64,000 bases of DNA from Pelomyxa schiedti (lineage: Eukaryota; Evosea; Pelobiontida; Pelomyxidae). The DNA is taken from positions 1 to 64,000 of the forward strand of contig JAHLWZ010000825.1 in NCBI GenBank assembly GCA_020536535.1. Direction: 5' to 3'. Within the stretch, counting starts at the first letter, position 1. Each line of letters begins with the position of its first letter. The position numbers and the translations under genes were made by a program. This document shows positions 23,101 through 35,243 of the stretch, in pieces. Below the pieces are notes generated by a model that had not been told where the DNA came from, searched no databases, and saw nothing but the letters and a program-made list of their open reading frames with translations.

Positions 23101-24975
23101 CTAGGACTTGTGGCTGTGGCTTTTATTGAGTGTAGGGGTGAACTCACTTTGAGCCTGAATACCGAGAGCGAGGCCTGAAGTGATGCATATAGCGGCGTGG
23201 GGATTGTCCTTCAGTTTTTCTGCTAGTTCTACGGAAGCACAGGTAATGTCAGTCAGCACCTGGATGTCGTCTTCAAATTCATCCTGTGAAGAGCGGTTTT
23301 TAGACTTCTAGTTTGGAGGTTGAGGGGGACTTTTTACCATGGTGTTAGTTATCTGTCCAAAGGCCTTTAGCTTGGCATTGATGGCGGGTGGTTGCTGAAT
23401 TTTGGTGTTGTCCTCGTTTTTCAATGTTGTTAGTGGCTGCGAGGTGTTAATTTTGTCTGCTTTTCTAGGTGTTAGTTCTTGGTTATTGTGAGTTGGATTT
23501 TCTGTACACGGTGGGGTTGGAGGAATTGGTGCAGGTGAAAGTTGTGGCTCCTTATTTACCAGTGTGTCCTTTTGTGAATCTGACATGGTGATGCTTTGTG
23601 AGATAATTGGAGTGAAAGGTGCAGCCTCTGTGTGTGAAGTGGCGGTAGCGCAATTGGCTTTATCACCATACTGTGAGGCTGTAGGGTCTAGAGGATGGCT
23701 TTCTTGCACGGGGAGTTCTTCATTGCTCAGTGGAGAGTTGGCTATAGAAGGGGTTGACAATTGGGGCGCCTCCAACCCGTGGTGTCTGTGACGAGGTGAA
23801 TCCCGCGGTGAGTGGGACCCTGAGTGAGAATGGCTTGATGAGGAGTGCTGCGTTGACGGCTGCTGGTGTTCTGAAACATTTGAGTCGTGTGAGTGATCAC
23901 TCTTGTGTCTAGGTGTATGACGCTTTTCCGAGTCTTCCTGGGTATCTCTCCCACTGTGCCTTTCCCCTCCAGCCACAGTCACAGGTTCTTTCGACCCATG
24001 ACCAGGAAGCCTGGTCCCAGTCCCAGTCTCAATCCCAGTCCCAGTCCCAGTCCCAGTCCTAGTGCCAGAGGCAGTACCAGTACCAGTACCAGTACGCGAC
24101 CGCGAGTCCACACTAGGTGCAGTGCCGCGAGCTCCACTTCCTCCCCGCGCAGGGTCGGGCTTCGTTGTAACAACGGCAGAAGGCGGACGCCTGGCAGGGG
24201 TAGCAGCAGTCGCCGGCGTGCCCAATTTGGCAGTGGATCCCCCAACAGTGGGGCGGGTCGTGGCTGCAGTCGCCGCCGTGTGGTGTGCCACTCCACCGCC
24301 CCCGGTTACCCCTGTTGCACCATGGCGTGCTGCGTAGGAGCTTACAGATGCTGTTGTCGTCGCGGCTGCGGCCGCCGCGGCTGTTTTCGACGTCGCTGCT
24401 GGTGCCCTTGTGGTGGTTGTCGTCCTGGCACCTGGGGGGTCGTGCTTCCCGGGTCCCACCGGTGGGGCATCCCTCTTGGGCGCGGTCGCGTGGGCGTGGC
24501 CCTGCGGCTCCGTCGGCTCCGGCCTCCTGGTTCTGGCCGCGGCATCCCCGCTGCCGCCGTCGTGGGGATGCTCCCGCGCTACCACACCAGCGCCGCCGAC
24601 ATTGCCGCGGGAGGCGGGGCGGTGCTCGCCGTGGCTCGACGTGTTGTCCTTGGCTCGGCCGTCTCTGTCTCTGCTGCGGTCCCGGCTGTGGCTATGCCTA
24701 CGGGCGCGGCTTTCGTCGTGGGCTGTTGTTGTTGTCGCCGCGGGAAGAGCGGCGGCGGTGGTTGTTGTTGTTGCTGCAGCCCCACGGGGCGGTGTCCCAT
24801 TATCTCGTCGCTCGCCGTCGTCGTGGCGATGGTGGGAGGTGGTTTGGTTCGACGGCGGGGCAGACTGGCTATCCCATACTACGAAGCAAGCAGTGGCCTG
24901 GAGCTCATTAAAGACTTCTACAGCGGCATCCACAAGTCCTCGTATTTTAGAGCACAGGTGCGTTGCGTGTGCCAT
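23101..24975 (-). CDS. Largely disordered low-complexity protein
   Basis: The preferred start is the ATG at 24975 (AHATHLCSKIRGLVDAAVEV); an in-frame ATG at 25038 is possible. A short folded N-terminal helix region (LVDAAVEVFNELQATACFVV) is followed by about 500 residues rich in Thr, Ala, Arg, Gly, Ser and His. These include Arg/Asp/Ser runs and Gly-Thr dipeptide repeats encoded by imperfect CAGTCC-type repeats. After one intron the last exon reads DEFEDDIQVLTDITCASVEL and ends LNKSHSHKS at 23101. The N- and C-terminal segments could pair as helices. I recognise no domain. GC content is higher than in the neighbours. Confidence 0.55.
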
Positions 24976-25103
24976 TTTGGTGGAGGTTTTTTTCTTGGTT
25001 TTGTTCGGCAAAAAAATCAAGTTGGTGGCAACTTCCATGATCTTTGGTTGTTTTTGTTTTCCTCTTTGTTTACAATTGTGTTGGTGGTTTTGTTGGGTTT
25101 AAC

Positions 25104-26516
25104 TTAGGGGTAGTCATTCTGGTCCTCAACCATGGTTTCGGTGTTGGAGCCAGTTAAATCATGCAAATAATTGCGCATTATGCCTTGTGCTGCGTGGAGG
25201 ATGGGTGTTGCTTCAATCTTGGTTCTGCCCTGTTGCACGAGAAGTGCATCGTGGAGCCGGTACTGTTGTTTGATATTCTGTATTGCAAAAGTTTTCTTCT
25301 CAGGTTGGCTGTTCAATGCCCCTATTCCAGTCCTGTGTTGCGCAGTTCCTGTTCTCCATCTACAGACGAGAGTGGCTACAAGGCTGTTGGGTGCAACGTC
25401 ACCTATCATAGGCACCGCGATGAGGCGCAGGTGGCTGGGGTTTTTTTCCACTGTGTCGAAAAGGAACGGGATGTCCCGTACAACGAGTGACACGCCGCCT
25501 TCATCGTAGCGGAGACAAGACGCTGGAAGTAGCTCTGTTGTTCCAACAGGTTCATAACGGAGCCTTATGGAAGAGTTTGCGGGTCGGATCTCACACCGAA
25601 CCTGCTGCAGATCTACCGTACGGTAGTGGGCAACAAGTTTTGCTGTCTCGGCAAGCATTAAATCCGGATTCATTTTTACTACCATCTTGATTTACTTTAA
25701 GGAGTAGCAATAAAGGAAATCGGAAAGATACATTGCTGTAGCCTGATAGGCCTGTTGTGATAGAGTGAAGTTTGATATCGCCATCTCTCCCAAAAGGAAT
25801 GCAGATACAACTAAAAGGGTACTCATTATAACGACTAATAAGCGCCGAGACTTGTGCTGCGTCTTCGTCTAGGCCACCGTCAGAAAGAGCTATGATAATG
25901 GAATTGTTGTGCCTATACTGAGTGTAAGTGTGCCACAACCTCTCGTGTTGGCTTACCCTGGAGCATTCCTAAGTTGCTCTACTGCCTCCTCAAGACCTGA
26001 TGTGAAGTTGGTCTTTCCGTCTGGATCAAAAGGAAGCTGGCTTATTTCCTCTTTGACATTTGCTACTTGTTCTTCCTGGAGTGCCATGAATCGATGCCGT
26101 TTAGACATGGATAATACACACCGTTTCCAAAAGGGTGCCCACAACATGAACTGTAGCAAAATCCCCGAAAGAAACTACACTCAGGTAATCTCCCACATGA
26201 AACAACCTTTGTGTGTTGACCATTGCCTGCAAGTACTGCTTCACCAAGGCAGCACGTGTCATTGCAGGGCTTTTTCCATGTTAAGACTGCAAGGTAAATA
26301 AAAAAAAAAGTACTTGTCCTCCAACTGGCTCCCCATACTGCCACTCATGTCAACGACAAAAACGAGGTTCAAGTTTTTCTCGCCCGGAAAATCGGTGGCG
26401 GATAAAAGTTCAAACACGGCACACTTTTTGGTGGGGTCCCACGGCGTGACATTGTTAATAATGCACAGGTTCGAGAAAGTGCTACGAATTATTAGCCCGT
26501 CCTGTATGCGGATCAT
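25104..26516 (-). CDS. VWA-domain protein (VWA plus beta-sandwich C-terminus)
   Basis: The ATG at 26516 begins IRIQDGLIIRSTFSNLC. A VWA fold follows, with LNLVFVVDMSGSMGSQLE (D-x-S-x-S metal site), VKQYLQAMVNTQ, FHVGDYLSVVSFGD, GKTNFTSGLEEAVEQL (the conserved Thr) and NSIIIALSDGGLDEDAAQV. The C-terminal 190 residues (CEIRPANSSIRLRYEPVGT, LVVRDIPFLFDTVEKNPSHL, QEGRT-like and Gln-rich helices) resemble the C-terminal half of cytosolic VWA proteins such as copine- or inter-alpha-trypsin-like families. They end EDQNDYP at 25104. There is no signal peptide. It probably mediates metal-dependent protein binding in the cytosol; the partner is unknown. Confidence 0.75.
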
Positions 26517-26637
26517 TCGCTGGTTGGTTATTTTTTTGTTCTTTTAGTTGCTGGTGTTCCTTTCCAACAAGAAAACCAACTTGAAAAGTTGCTGGCAGCA
26601 GTTCGTCTAAAAATAAGCCCTGTGCGTTTCAACGACG

Positions 26638-27942
26638 ATGAACGAACACGGGCTAAAGAGCGTTTTCTGCTTCCTTAGTGCCACACAAGACATTCTCTCG
26701 GCGAGTCGCGTTTCCCACCTCGTAAGCTTACACCACACTTGATAAAGTCACATCCACCCGGCGGCCTACTCTCGAAACTTCTCACTCGATCCCTCCCTCA
26801 CTTCCCACTACAGTGGCGACGTGTAGCAATTGAGTCTGGGGTGTTCCCTTACGTCCCTTGCTGCTTCCTCCCGGCCCCGTGGTGGTCATCTCGCCTTAAT
26901 TCTGTCATTTCCTCTGGAGAGCGCTGCGACTCTGACTGCGGCAGCGACAATGACAATGGCGCCAAGTCGGCCCACGTGTGCTGCTACTCCCTGGCGGGCC
27001 TGGATGACGACTCCAAGAGGGAATGGTATTTCGGAAGGCAGCACGCGGGGTTGACTGTGTTGCGGGGGCTTGGCTTGAATGAACTCATACCAGAGCAAAT
27101 GCGACCCTTCAGGTGTGTGTCTGTTGTTGAGTGGCTTGCGGCTTTGTTAGTTAGTCTCTGGAACTTAATTATTATTATGATATAAAGGTATGACTGGATA
27201 TCTGATTAAACAAAAAAAGAATTCTTTCTATTGGTCTTGCCAATGCTGGAAAGACAGTAGGCACACGCTTATTGAAGGTTGGAAAGGCGGTAATCATATT
27301 TAATTTAAAGTTTAGTTCCACAAAATTTTGCGGACAACCTATCCAACTTATGATCTTCTTGTTGAACCACTCACCTGGAATTATGAAGGACATAATTTCA
27401 AACTCGAGATTTGGGGTATGTTTGAACTTGATTGCTGTATCAAACCTCTCACAAAAACAGAGATACCAGGGTCTGATGGTGAATCAACTTGGCGTCACTA
27501 TGCATCGCAATGCCAAGGTATCATGTTCACTGTGGACAGTAGCGATTTCTCGAGGTATTAGTATTCATCTACCTTTGTGTCACTCCCCCAACGCACTCAA
27601 ACTACAGCCTCAAATCAGCCAAATGGGCCCTGCACGCAAATTTTGCTGAATCACCAAAAGTTCTCCCGCTGCTTGTCTTTGGTTCCTTCTTTTTTCCCTC
27701 AGCACTTTTACTCACTATGCACAGCCTCGAAACAGGACATTCCAGATTGCCTTACCACTCAAGAGATGGCAGTGGCCATGGGTATGCACGCAATTCGATG
27801 TTCTGCGTGGCGGGTGCAAGGTTATTCCAAAACGGTGGATACTTTGATGCTTCAGGACATGACTCCAGGTGTTTCTTGGCTTCTAAGGCAGATGATAGCC
27901 ACGCACCTAAATCCTGAATGGGGCAGTGTAAACAGAGTATAG
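26638..27942 (+). CDS. F-box / Arf-like GTPase fusion protein
   Basis: The ATG at 26638 begins a first exon that splices to one starting at about 26812. Together they give LKSVFCFLSATQDILSASRV and SHLWRRVAIESGVF, an F-box pattern. About 80 residues later the frame continues through a roughly 110-nt intron (MRPFR joined to ILSIGLANAGKT) into an Arf-like G domain. It shows the P-loop GLANAGKT, switch I TTYPTYDLLVE, LEIWEIPGSDGESTWRHYAS in place of WDxGGQ, QGIMFTVDSSD, an SKQD base-recognition box and MGMHAIRCSAWRVQGYS. The usual catalytic Gln of switch II is replaced by Ser. All introns are short GT-AG and phases agree. It could bring a GTPase-like sensor into an SCF ubiquitin ligase. The F-box call is by pattern only. 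Confidence 0.7.
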
Positions 27943-28034
27943 AGAACGGATTCTTTGTTACCAAAAAGAAATTGAAATACAAGGGACAAGAAGGGAAACA
28001 GGTTTTATTCTTTTACCGTATAACAAATAATCAA

Positions 28035-28560
28035 TTAATAGCCATGAACAACTATGTTTTCAGGCTCGGCAATTCCCTCTGAAGTAAGAAAATCAAGGAC
28101 GCTTTGCCTGTGGTCGCCTTGTAATTGTATCATGATACCAGAGTGACCACTCTCGATAAGAGAACCACTACACGAGAACCTCTTTTTTACAAGTTAGGAC
28201 ACCACTTTTCTTGTTATAATTATGTAACATTCACTAGTGAATCAGGGAAAAGGGAACAGACAAACCTTCCTGAATTCCTTCAATATTTTTGCATGGTCAA
28301 ACTCGACCGGCAAACCAGTCAGTGTAGTAAGTGACTTTCTGGTGTTCCTCTGGCGCACCCAGATATCTGGCAACATATTAGGAAAAACCCAAACCTAAAA
28401 TGCGACTTACGCAGTTTGCCACCTCCACCAGCGAATTCTATGTCGACATCATTGAATGGGTCTGTTGGAATTGAGACGGAGGGAATGATCCAATTGTAAG
28501 TGGACCTTTTTGTTTCAGGTTTTCTATCTCTACTGAGCCATGGTTGCTCAGTTTTGGTTT
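28035..28560 (-). CDS. eIF1: Translation initiation factor eIF1 (SUI1)
   Basis: Minus-strand exons join to give DPFNDVDIEFAGGGGKLHI, WVRQRNTRKSLTTLTGLPVE and FDHAKILKEFRK. They continue after an intron as CSGSLIES, GIMIQLQGDHRQSVLDFL and the family-typical end ENIVVHGY, with the TAA at 28035. This matches eIF1, which sits on the 40S subunit near the P site and enforces start-codon selection. The eIF1 core is complete. The initiating ATG is not evident in the adjoining open stretch, so a short first exon upstream of about 28560 is likely. The upstream end given here is approximate. Upstream it faces the AP-5 beta gene, which starts at 28827. Confidence 0.8.
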
Positions 28561-28826
28561 AGTATTTATTGGCTTAGGCACTTGTTGAGGCTTTCTGTTG
28601 TGGTTGTCGATTTTTTTTTCTTTTTTGTTTGTGCTTGTTGTGTCTGGTGAGCCTTTTAAACGGTGATTTTCCGATCCGATAAAGGATTCACAATACTTGT
28701 ACAATCCCCCCAACGAGGATTTGGTGGAGTGACCTGCCCCTCTAAAGGGGCAGTGGGTCAGCAGAAGCTCATTCCAACGAGGGTTAGCAGAAAGGTCCTC
28801 AAAGGTTTTTCTTGACAACACACGGA

Positions 28827-31800
28827 ATGAGCACGGAGGTGTGGTACAAAGCCATCCACGGCTACCGAGTCAGCCCCCCCGCAGACGGCTCCCTGCCCTT
28901 CGACGAGGACGCCCTCGTGGATGTCGCCTTCTCCTCCATCTCCCCCTACACCCCTTCCTCGTCCTCTTCGTCGTCCTCCTCCACTACCACCACCACCCTC
29001 TCGATGAGTGCTGTGGTACTCCCTCCTGCGTCCGTAGCAGCTGGGCCGCTCGCCGCCAGCGCCGCCAGCGCCGCCGCGGCCAACTTGGGGGCTTCGTACT
29101 CAGCCTCGTCGTCGTCGTCGTCGGGTGGCGGCGGGGCCGCGAGGGGGGCCGCGGGACCGGTCCTGGGAGCGGGCGACGCGCTTTGTGTGGACGATCTGCT
29201 CAGGCTCAATCTCCTGGCTTTCATACAGGAGAACGTGGGGGTGGTGCTTGGGACTGAGCCCCAGAAAAGGCTGAGAAGGGCCTTTGAGGCTGTTTTTGCT
29301 GCTGTCAAGGCGACTGTGGAGCCGTCTGTATCTCCATCTCTTATTCAAGTTCGTTCGCAGGTTTGGTCACTTCTCTTTTTTTTTTTTTTTTTTGTAATTT
29401 TCTTTTGTTTTTCTATCCATGGATCTAAGTGGTATTCCAAGGCGATGATGACATTCACTGCGATACTTGTTGACCAAGATTCGATTAATACTCAAACTCA
29501 CACCTTTGAGGCTTTTGTTGAGCTGCTTGTTGGTCTTGTGTCTAAGGTTAATGGCAGCCCAGATAGGGAATTGAGAGCAACGGTATGCTCATCTGGCCTG
29601 TGGGCCTTCTGCAAGAGGTCATTCAAAAATAGGGGTGCCAATGCCTACGGGAGTTGGAACTTATGTACCCTGGTTTGTTGTGCAAACTTCTGGGAAGATT
29701 CATGGATTGTGTGACACGGGAGGTGACCCACGTTCACCAAAATTATGCGCAGTTGTTTTTAACTGTGCTGGAGCACTCCTTGGCAAAGGTTGGTGGAGGT
29801 TGGTTCGTTGGAAAAACTGAGTATCTCCTTATTTTTTTTTTTGTGTCTTGGTGCAGAGTGACTTTGGGGGATTAGTGGATGCACCTACATTGGCCCCCTT
29901 CTCTGTCTCTAACTCTCTTTGGCAATGTACCGAAACTGCAGCCAAGACATCACTCACACCCCAGAGCATTGTAAGTTGTGGCATTATCTTCAGCTTACAT
30001 TCACAAAATACTAGGCTTCCCTTCAACAAAATATTGCCAAAGTATTTAGCCAAGTTGGCTCCCTTAGTGAGTACAACCTTTTGGAGCTAATGGATCATGT
30101 ACATGTCCTGATGCAATATTCCCACAGTGAAGTTGCCACTGCTTCTTTTCTTCAACAACTTCTCCAATCAATGTTATCCGTGTTTTTCCCTCCAATAGTG
30201 CATGCCATATTACTCTTCACACAACAAGTGAGATCTGTCTCTTTCCCATTCTTCCTGGGTAATGAGATCTCTAGTTTACCAAGCTATTCTCTGATGATGA
30301 CAGGACGAATGTCTTTATCCAGGTCCTGCAACTTATCAATGACGTGAATATGTATACTTCTTTCTTTACTCAAGTCTTTTTCGTCACTGCACCACCTTGG
30401 GCAAATTGCCGACCTCTTTAACTTGATTTAGACCACTGGAATATCGCCTCTTGGCAATGAAGTGGATTTCTAGACATCTTTCTGAGTTCTCCATTTCAAG
30501 AAACATAAAACCCTCCGCAGTTTTGATGCTTTTTCCAGCAGTTTTTGATCATATCCACTTAAAGGAGGCAAAATTGTAATTAACATTGTTCTCAAGTTAT
30601 AAATTGATAACATTTTAGATTAGCAATGAGCATGTGCCGATCTGAAGTACTCAACAGCCGAACACTTGTTGATTCAGTCGTATGTCTGAGTGAATTTGAA
30701 TCGTGTCCTCTGCCATCAAAACCTGGAAGCATTTTATTTTCAACACTTGCAATGTGGGTTGCTGTGGTACCAGACAGTATGCAAGTAGTGTACAGGTGAG
30801 TTGGTTAGCTGATATACCGTACTCAACATATTAGGTATTTATCAGACCTTATAACAGTCTCCCCACAGTTCACTGATAATATAATCAACCTTATCCACAA
30901 TTTGCCTACGGATCAAGCAAAGTGCCTCAGGCAGCTATTTGCACAATCACTCCCAGTATCCCTCTCCAGACACCAGGAGCAAGAAATAACATTCTTGTCA
31001 TTACCATTTTTCATGGAGCTTGTGTTTGATATTGTGTCAGACAAAAATGTTGACATACCCTGTGTAATTGTAAGTACCCTTTTTATGCTTTCCTGTCTAT
31101 CGTAACCTCTCCTCAGAAAGTGGTCAAAGCTTTGCATGAGATGCTGAGACACACCAACATACTACTTACGGGGGACCTGAAAGTTCTACATTCCCTCCTT
31201 GCCATATGCAAGGAAATAATAGATAAACATTATGACGCGAGTCAACCAGTGTGGTCCCCACTGCACGTCCTACTGGAATTCATCTTGAGATATTCCTCAA
31301 ATGCAGGTTGTTCTTTCGTCATCTTTTTTTGTTTCTCATTTCTTCAGAGATTCGTGACAAAGCTTCAAGAAATCTAAAAGTCATACAGCTATTTCAGCCT
31401 TCAAGTATCTCGTTTTTACTTGGTGAACCTTCTAGAAAAATTATTGAGGCACGTAAAGGTTTCTCTCAACATGTTCCTTTCCACCCCTTCCTGAGATCCT
31501 ACACAGCAAGTGTATTTCCAAAACCAGCCAAGCCTGTTTTAACATTTCCACAACCCATTTCCTTTCTTGAGTTGATGAGATTTTCCATTCTTCCTGCCCT
31601 GAAATACCCTCCTATTGTCTGTGAATATCCCGACATGAGTGATGGGGCTGAAAACAATACCGACACCACCCAATTTTCTCTTGTTGCAAAGCACCGCGCA
31701 CTTCTCTCGCAAGTCACCAGCTACATCCGACTACCTTGCAGACTTACATTCAATCACGAACTTTTTTGCAAAGAGCTACCAGGTTTCTGGCAACCCTAAC

Positions 31801-32679
31801 TCTGTAAGCATTTACGTGAGTAGAGCAATCCAAAGAAAAATTATATGGCATAGTACTGTCTTTTACAGACACATCCAGTATGTCTGCCTCTGTACCAAAT
31901 GTACGCATACCAGTGATGTCAGCTTCACAAAGTTAGTGCTCCCGTTTGCTTATTCCATTTACCAATCAGTAAGTATTTCTTTGTAGAATCTGTTCCTGTA
32001 TCACTTGACCGGATTATTGCCAAGTCACCATTCCCCATTCATCTTTCTGTATCTGCCACTTTCACAGTTTCTACAGTAAGTCTTTACTTTTTTACTTTTC
32101 TCCCCTCTCTAAATTTTCCCTTAGGACCTGTCAGTGTCGGGCACTCTAAAAGAGCCACTGACCATTTTGTTTGATGACCTTCTCATCCCTGTCTCCTTTA
32201 AGTGTTCTCCAATGACCAAACAGCTGGTACTGACTTCGAAACGCTTTCATGTACTGATTTCTTGCAGTTATGGGATGGGTTGTGGAAAGATTTAGGGAAG
32301 GAAACTGGACTGAATGGGTAGGCAATCAACCCTCCCCCTTGTTTAGTTTGAATTAACATTCAAACAGGCCATTCCAGACGTTTAAGTTCCTTCGTGTTAA
32401 GGCTCAAGCTGTAAATGAGGTGCTCTCTTCCAAGTTACTCTCATTTGTCTACAATAGGGCCAAAAAAGGTAGGCACATCGTCCGTCTTCATGAGCAAAAA
32501 CAAAACAACAAAAAGATGGCTTGGAGGAAGTAGATATTTTCATATTACTGCCACCAGCAGTCACTTTGCTGATGCAATTCAACATAACACCAGAAGCAAG
32601 TAGGGTGAACATTAGGTGCGATACGAACAAAGTTGCATTGTTCCTTGACAAAATGTTGGCCTCCCTATTTGGCTTGTAA
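28827..32679 (+). CDS. AP5B1: AP-5 adaptor complex beta subunit
   Basis: The ATG at 28827 opens a roughly 175-codon exon with a Ser/Ala-rich insert. Many short exons of alpha-solenoid sequence follow. The segment GCQCLRELELMYPGLLCKLL closely follows the CECLRELE...PGLL block of AP5B1. Further helices include AQLFLTVLEHSLAK, AKCLRQLFAQSLPVSL, FFMELVFDIVSDKNVDIP, LKVLHSLLAICKEIID and PLHVLLEFILRYSSNAE. The C-terminal region (PVSLDRIIAKSPFPIHLSVS, DLSVSGTLKEPLTILFDDL, EVDIFILLPPAVTLLMQFNI) looks like the appendage-type fold and ends TAA at 32677. AP-5 acts in retrieval from late endosomes. An intron near 29376 carries an 18-nt T run. The gene ends 52 bp from the convergent TMC gene. Confidence 0.75.
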
Positions 32680-32731
32680 TTTCCCTAGTAAAAATCAACA
32701 GAATTGTTTACAATTCCTTCCTTGCTCAATC

Positions 32732-35130
32732 TCATTTCTTGAGGTAGTTCCAAGGCCAAAATCCGCCAGGGCATTGGTTTGGGTCGCCATAGTCATACCC
32801 AGCAAGTATGAAACCAGCACCAATACTGAGAAAATAAATCAGCTTTGAGAGGAAAAGGAACATAGACTTACGGGAAGCTTCCAAAGGCAACAACCGCGGA
32901 ACTGAACATGTAAAAGATAATGTGCCGCTTTAGAGTGACAGTAAGGGTGGGTGGTTTCTTGCAAAGATAAATCAATCGGAAACGGTCCACAAGCAACCTG
33001 AGGTGTATTAGGACAAAAAAATAGGAAAAAGTGCATACTCGACAATATTCACAAACAGGTACAGTGCGGCAATGGAGGGAAAAAAAGGTATGCCGAGGTA
33101 AAGAACAAACTGCCTGTATAATATTTCCAAGTATTCTTCGGCGATGTCGAATTCTGGCTTTTTAACCACTTTGAGTTGAGAGTTGGGGCTTGGGATACCC
33201 ACTCGGTTCTTCCGTTTCTCCGATTTCAGTTGTTTGTGGCTGACTTTGTTCCCACAGCACTTGATGCAGTTGTAGCATCTTTTTACCCATGGTATCACGA
33301 CTGGAAGGAACACTTCTAGAAAGTTCTCCACCTTTGTGAAAGAGGGTTAAATGCTCCAGTAAAGGGTTATGGACGTAGTGTACAATGAGATCGACAAAAA
33401 CGAGTGTGAGGAATTGGTCCCCCATGTAAACCAACCCGCAGGCATTCTCCACTTCAGCAGTGTAGGATTCGGATGCACTCCCTTCCCACGGAAAGTCGGG
33501 AATGTCCCAACTATAAGAAAATTGCGATGCAAATTGTTCCATGACCAGCCATCGTGAGATGTAAACAACTACAAGGTTTAGAACCTGGAAAGAGGTCACA
33601 GGTGAGGCAAAACCATCACGTTACTTTAAAAGAGAACCACTTGAAGAGTAAGTGGGACTTATATGCTGACCACGTTGAATGACGCTCAAATATGTTTAGA
33701 AGTACAGCAATTTGCGTCCAGATGAGCCTAACGGCAGTTATAACCAAGGAAATGCCCATGGAAGCTCTAGGTGATAGTGAGGATAGAGTAAAAAAAAAAA
33801 AAAACTCACAGTGTTGATGACATTACGTTCTTTTCAATGATAGTTAATCCAAAGGTGCACCCACAAGATATTCCCAGCATTGAAATAAATACAATAATTG
33901 AGAATGAAAATCTAAAAGCTCGATTGTATTTGCTGACATGGGAGTTTTGCTGTGGGATAAGGTGAGTGAGCTGTGTTTCTGTTCAAATGGTTACAGGAAT
34001 TATTTCTTCAACGAAGTTGTGCTCATCAAATTCAACAACGTTCCTTGTTGAGAGGAAGTGTTGCATAAAGCGGAAGTAGCCCCAACTGAGCCGTTTCAGT
34101 TGAAAGAAGGTTTTCTGTCACTAAGGAGTTGGACGCACCCGTAAAAGAACCAAGATAAGCCAATAAGAAGAGTAGAAGCAAACCTAAAAGGAATCCAAAA
34201 CTTACCATATTAATATTGGAAAGTGGTTTACCAGAAGTAAAAAGTATCTTCTGTATAAGAGGAAAGATAGAAGAGTTTTCTCTTATTGTAAATCTCCCCA
34301 AAGTTAAATAGTGAAGAAATTGCCCAGTCAGAGGAATCCACGTCAATTAAGAAGTGAGGTATGACATTAGGTAGTACTGTTTTGTCAGTTAGTCAATTTC
34401 TTTCTAGGAGTGTCAACCTGCCAGAACAGTCAGACAGTTTCCCAAAATAATAAAGAGCAGAAATCTGAAGTAAAGTTCCACTCCAATGCCAAAGCTGGAA
34501 ATAGTCACCAAAAATAATCAACATGGAGGGTGTGGCAACCCTTGTATCTTACTATTTTCCAAGTGATTTTTTCGAGGCACAGAATTTTGGCCTATGCTTG
34601 TCACCTTTAAATCCGGAGCCATAGTCCTTGTGCCCTTCATCTTCATCAATTGGTGTTCCGAACTCGTCCACCCTGCACAATGTCTCAGGACCCCCAAAGA
34701 GAGTAATAGGGTAGAAACCTCTGGAGGTACTGACAACCAGAACGAGAGGCCTTGAGCACATATCCAACAGGAACACCCACTACTCTTATTTTTCTTACTT
34801 ACCCCAACAAACAAAAAAAAAAAAAAACATACTTTGCATGCTTGAGAGGTGTTCCTACACCCACAAATGATTCTGGTTCTCAGTAAAAAAAAACAAAACA
34901 TGAAAACGTAAGAAGAGCAGTGAGACGGAACCAAGCAGTAAGTTGATCCTCTGTGGACGTGCAGTGCCATCGGCCTCCTCGTACAAGTTGTCACTGGCGT
35001 TTTCGCCGACCTCCAACAACGACCGTTCCTCCTTATCGGCCAGTTCCACTAATTTGACGATTCTAACACGATACGAAATTGGCAAAGATCGTAATCTCCA
35101 GCACCAGATACTGGTGCATCCCTGAGCATG
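32732..35130 (-). CDS. TMC-family (transmembrane channel-like) protein
   Basis: Multi-pass protein in more than ten exons. The TMC signature region is visible: ENACGLVYMGDQFLTLVFVD, LIVHYVHNPLLEHL, then PEFDIAEEYLEILYRQFVLY, LGIPFFPSIAALYLFVNIVE and YALFPIF. The FDIAE...Y.Q....G..F.P block is the most conserved TMC motif. Further spans include NINMVSFGFLLGLLLLFLLA upstream and LFLSKLIYFLSIGAGFILAG near the C-terminus, which ends PWNYLKK at 32732. The N-terminal cytosolic part includes VKLVELADKEERSLLEVGEN. The exact start is unresolved, with an ATG near 35127 and probably a small intron. TMC proteins are ion channels or scramblase-like proteins, best known for mechanosensation in animals. Confidence 0.75.
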
Positions 35131-35243
35131 GTAAACAAGCTCTCTTTCTCTCGGTCAAGCCTCACTCATCGCGATAGACCCTCAGCAATCGTTTTCAGAA
35201 CCCCAGCCTTCTCGTAATACAAGCTCGGTGAAACTCGCTTGAC

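Noticed and set aside
23893-25107. Long plus-strand Arg/Cys-rich ORFs over 23.9-25.1 kb
   Set aside because: They mirror the GC-rich disordered minus-strand gene. They have no start context or splice logic, and the composition is that of an antisense shadow.
32633-32848. A plus-strand extension of AP5B1 (VVPRPKSARALVWVAIVIPS)
   Set aside because: The better AP5B1 end is the TAA at 32677 (DKMLASLFGL). This stretch is the antisense of the TMC C-terminal exon.
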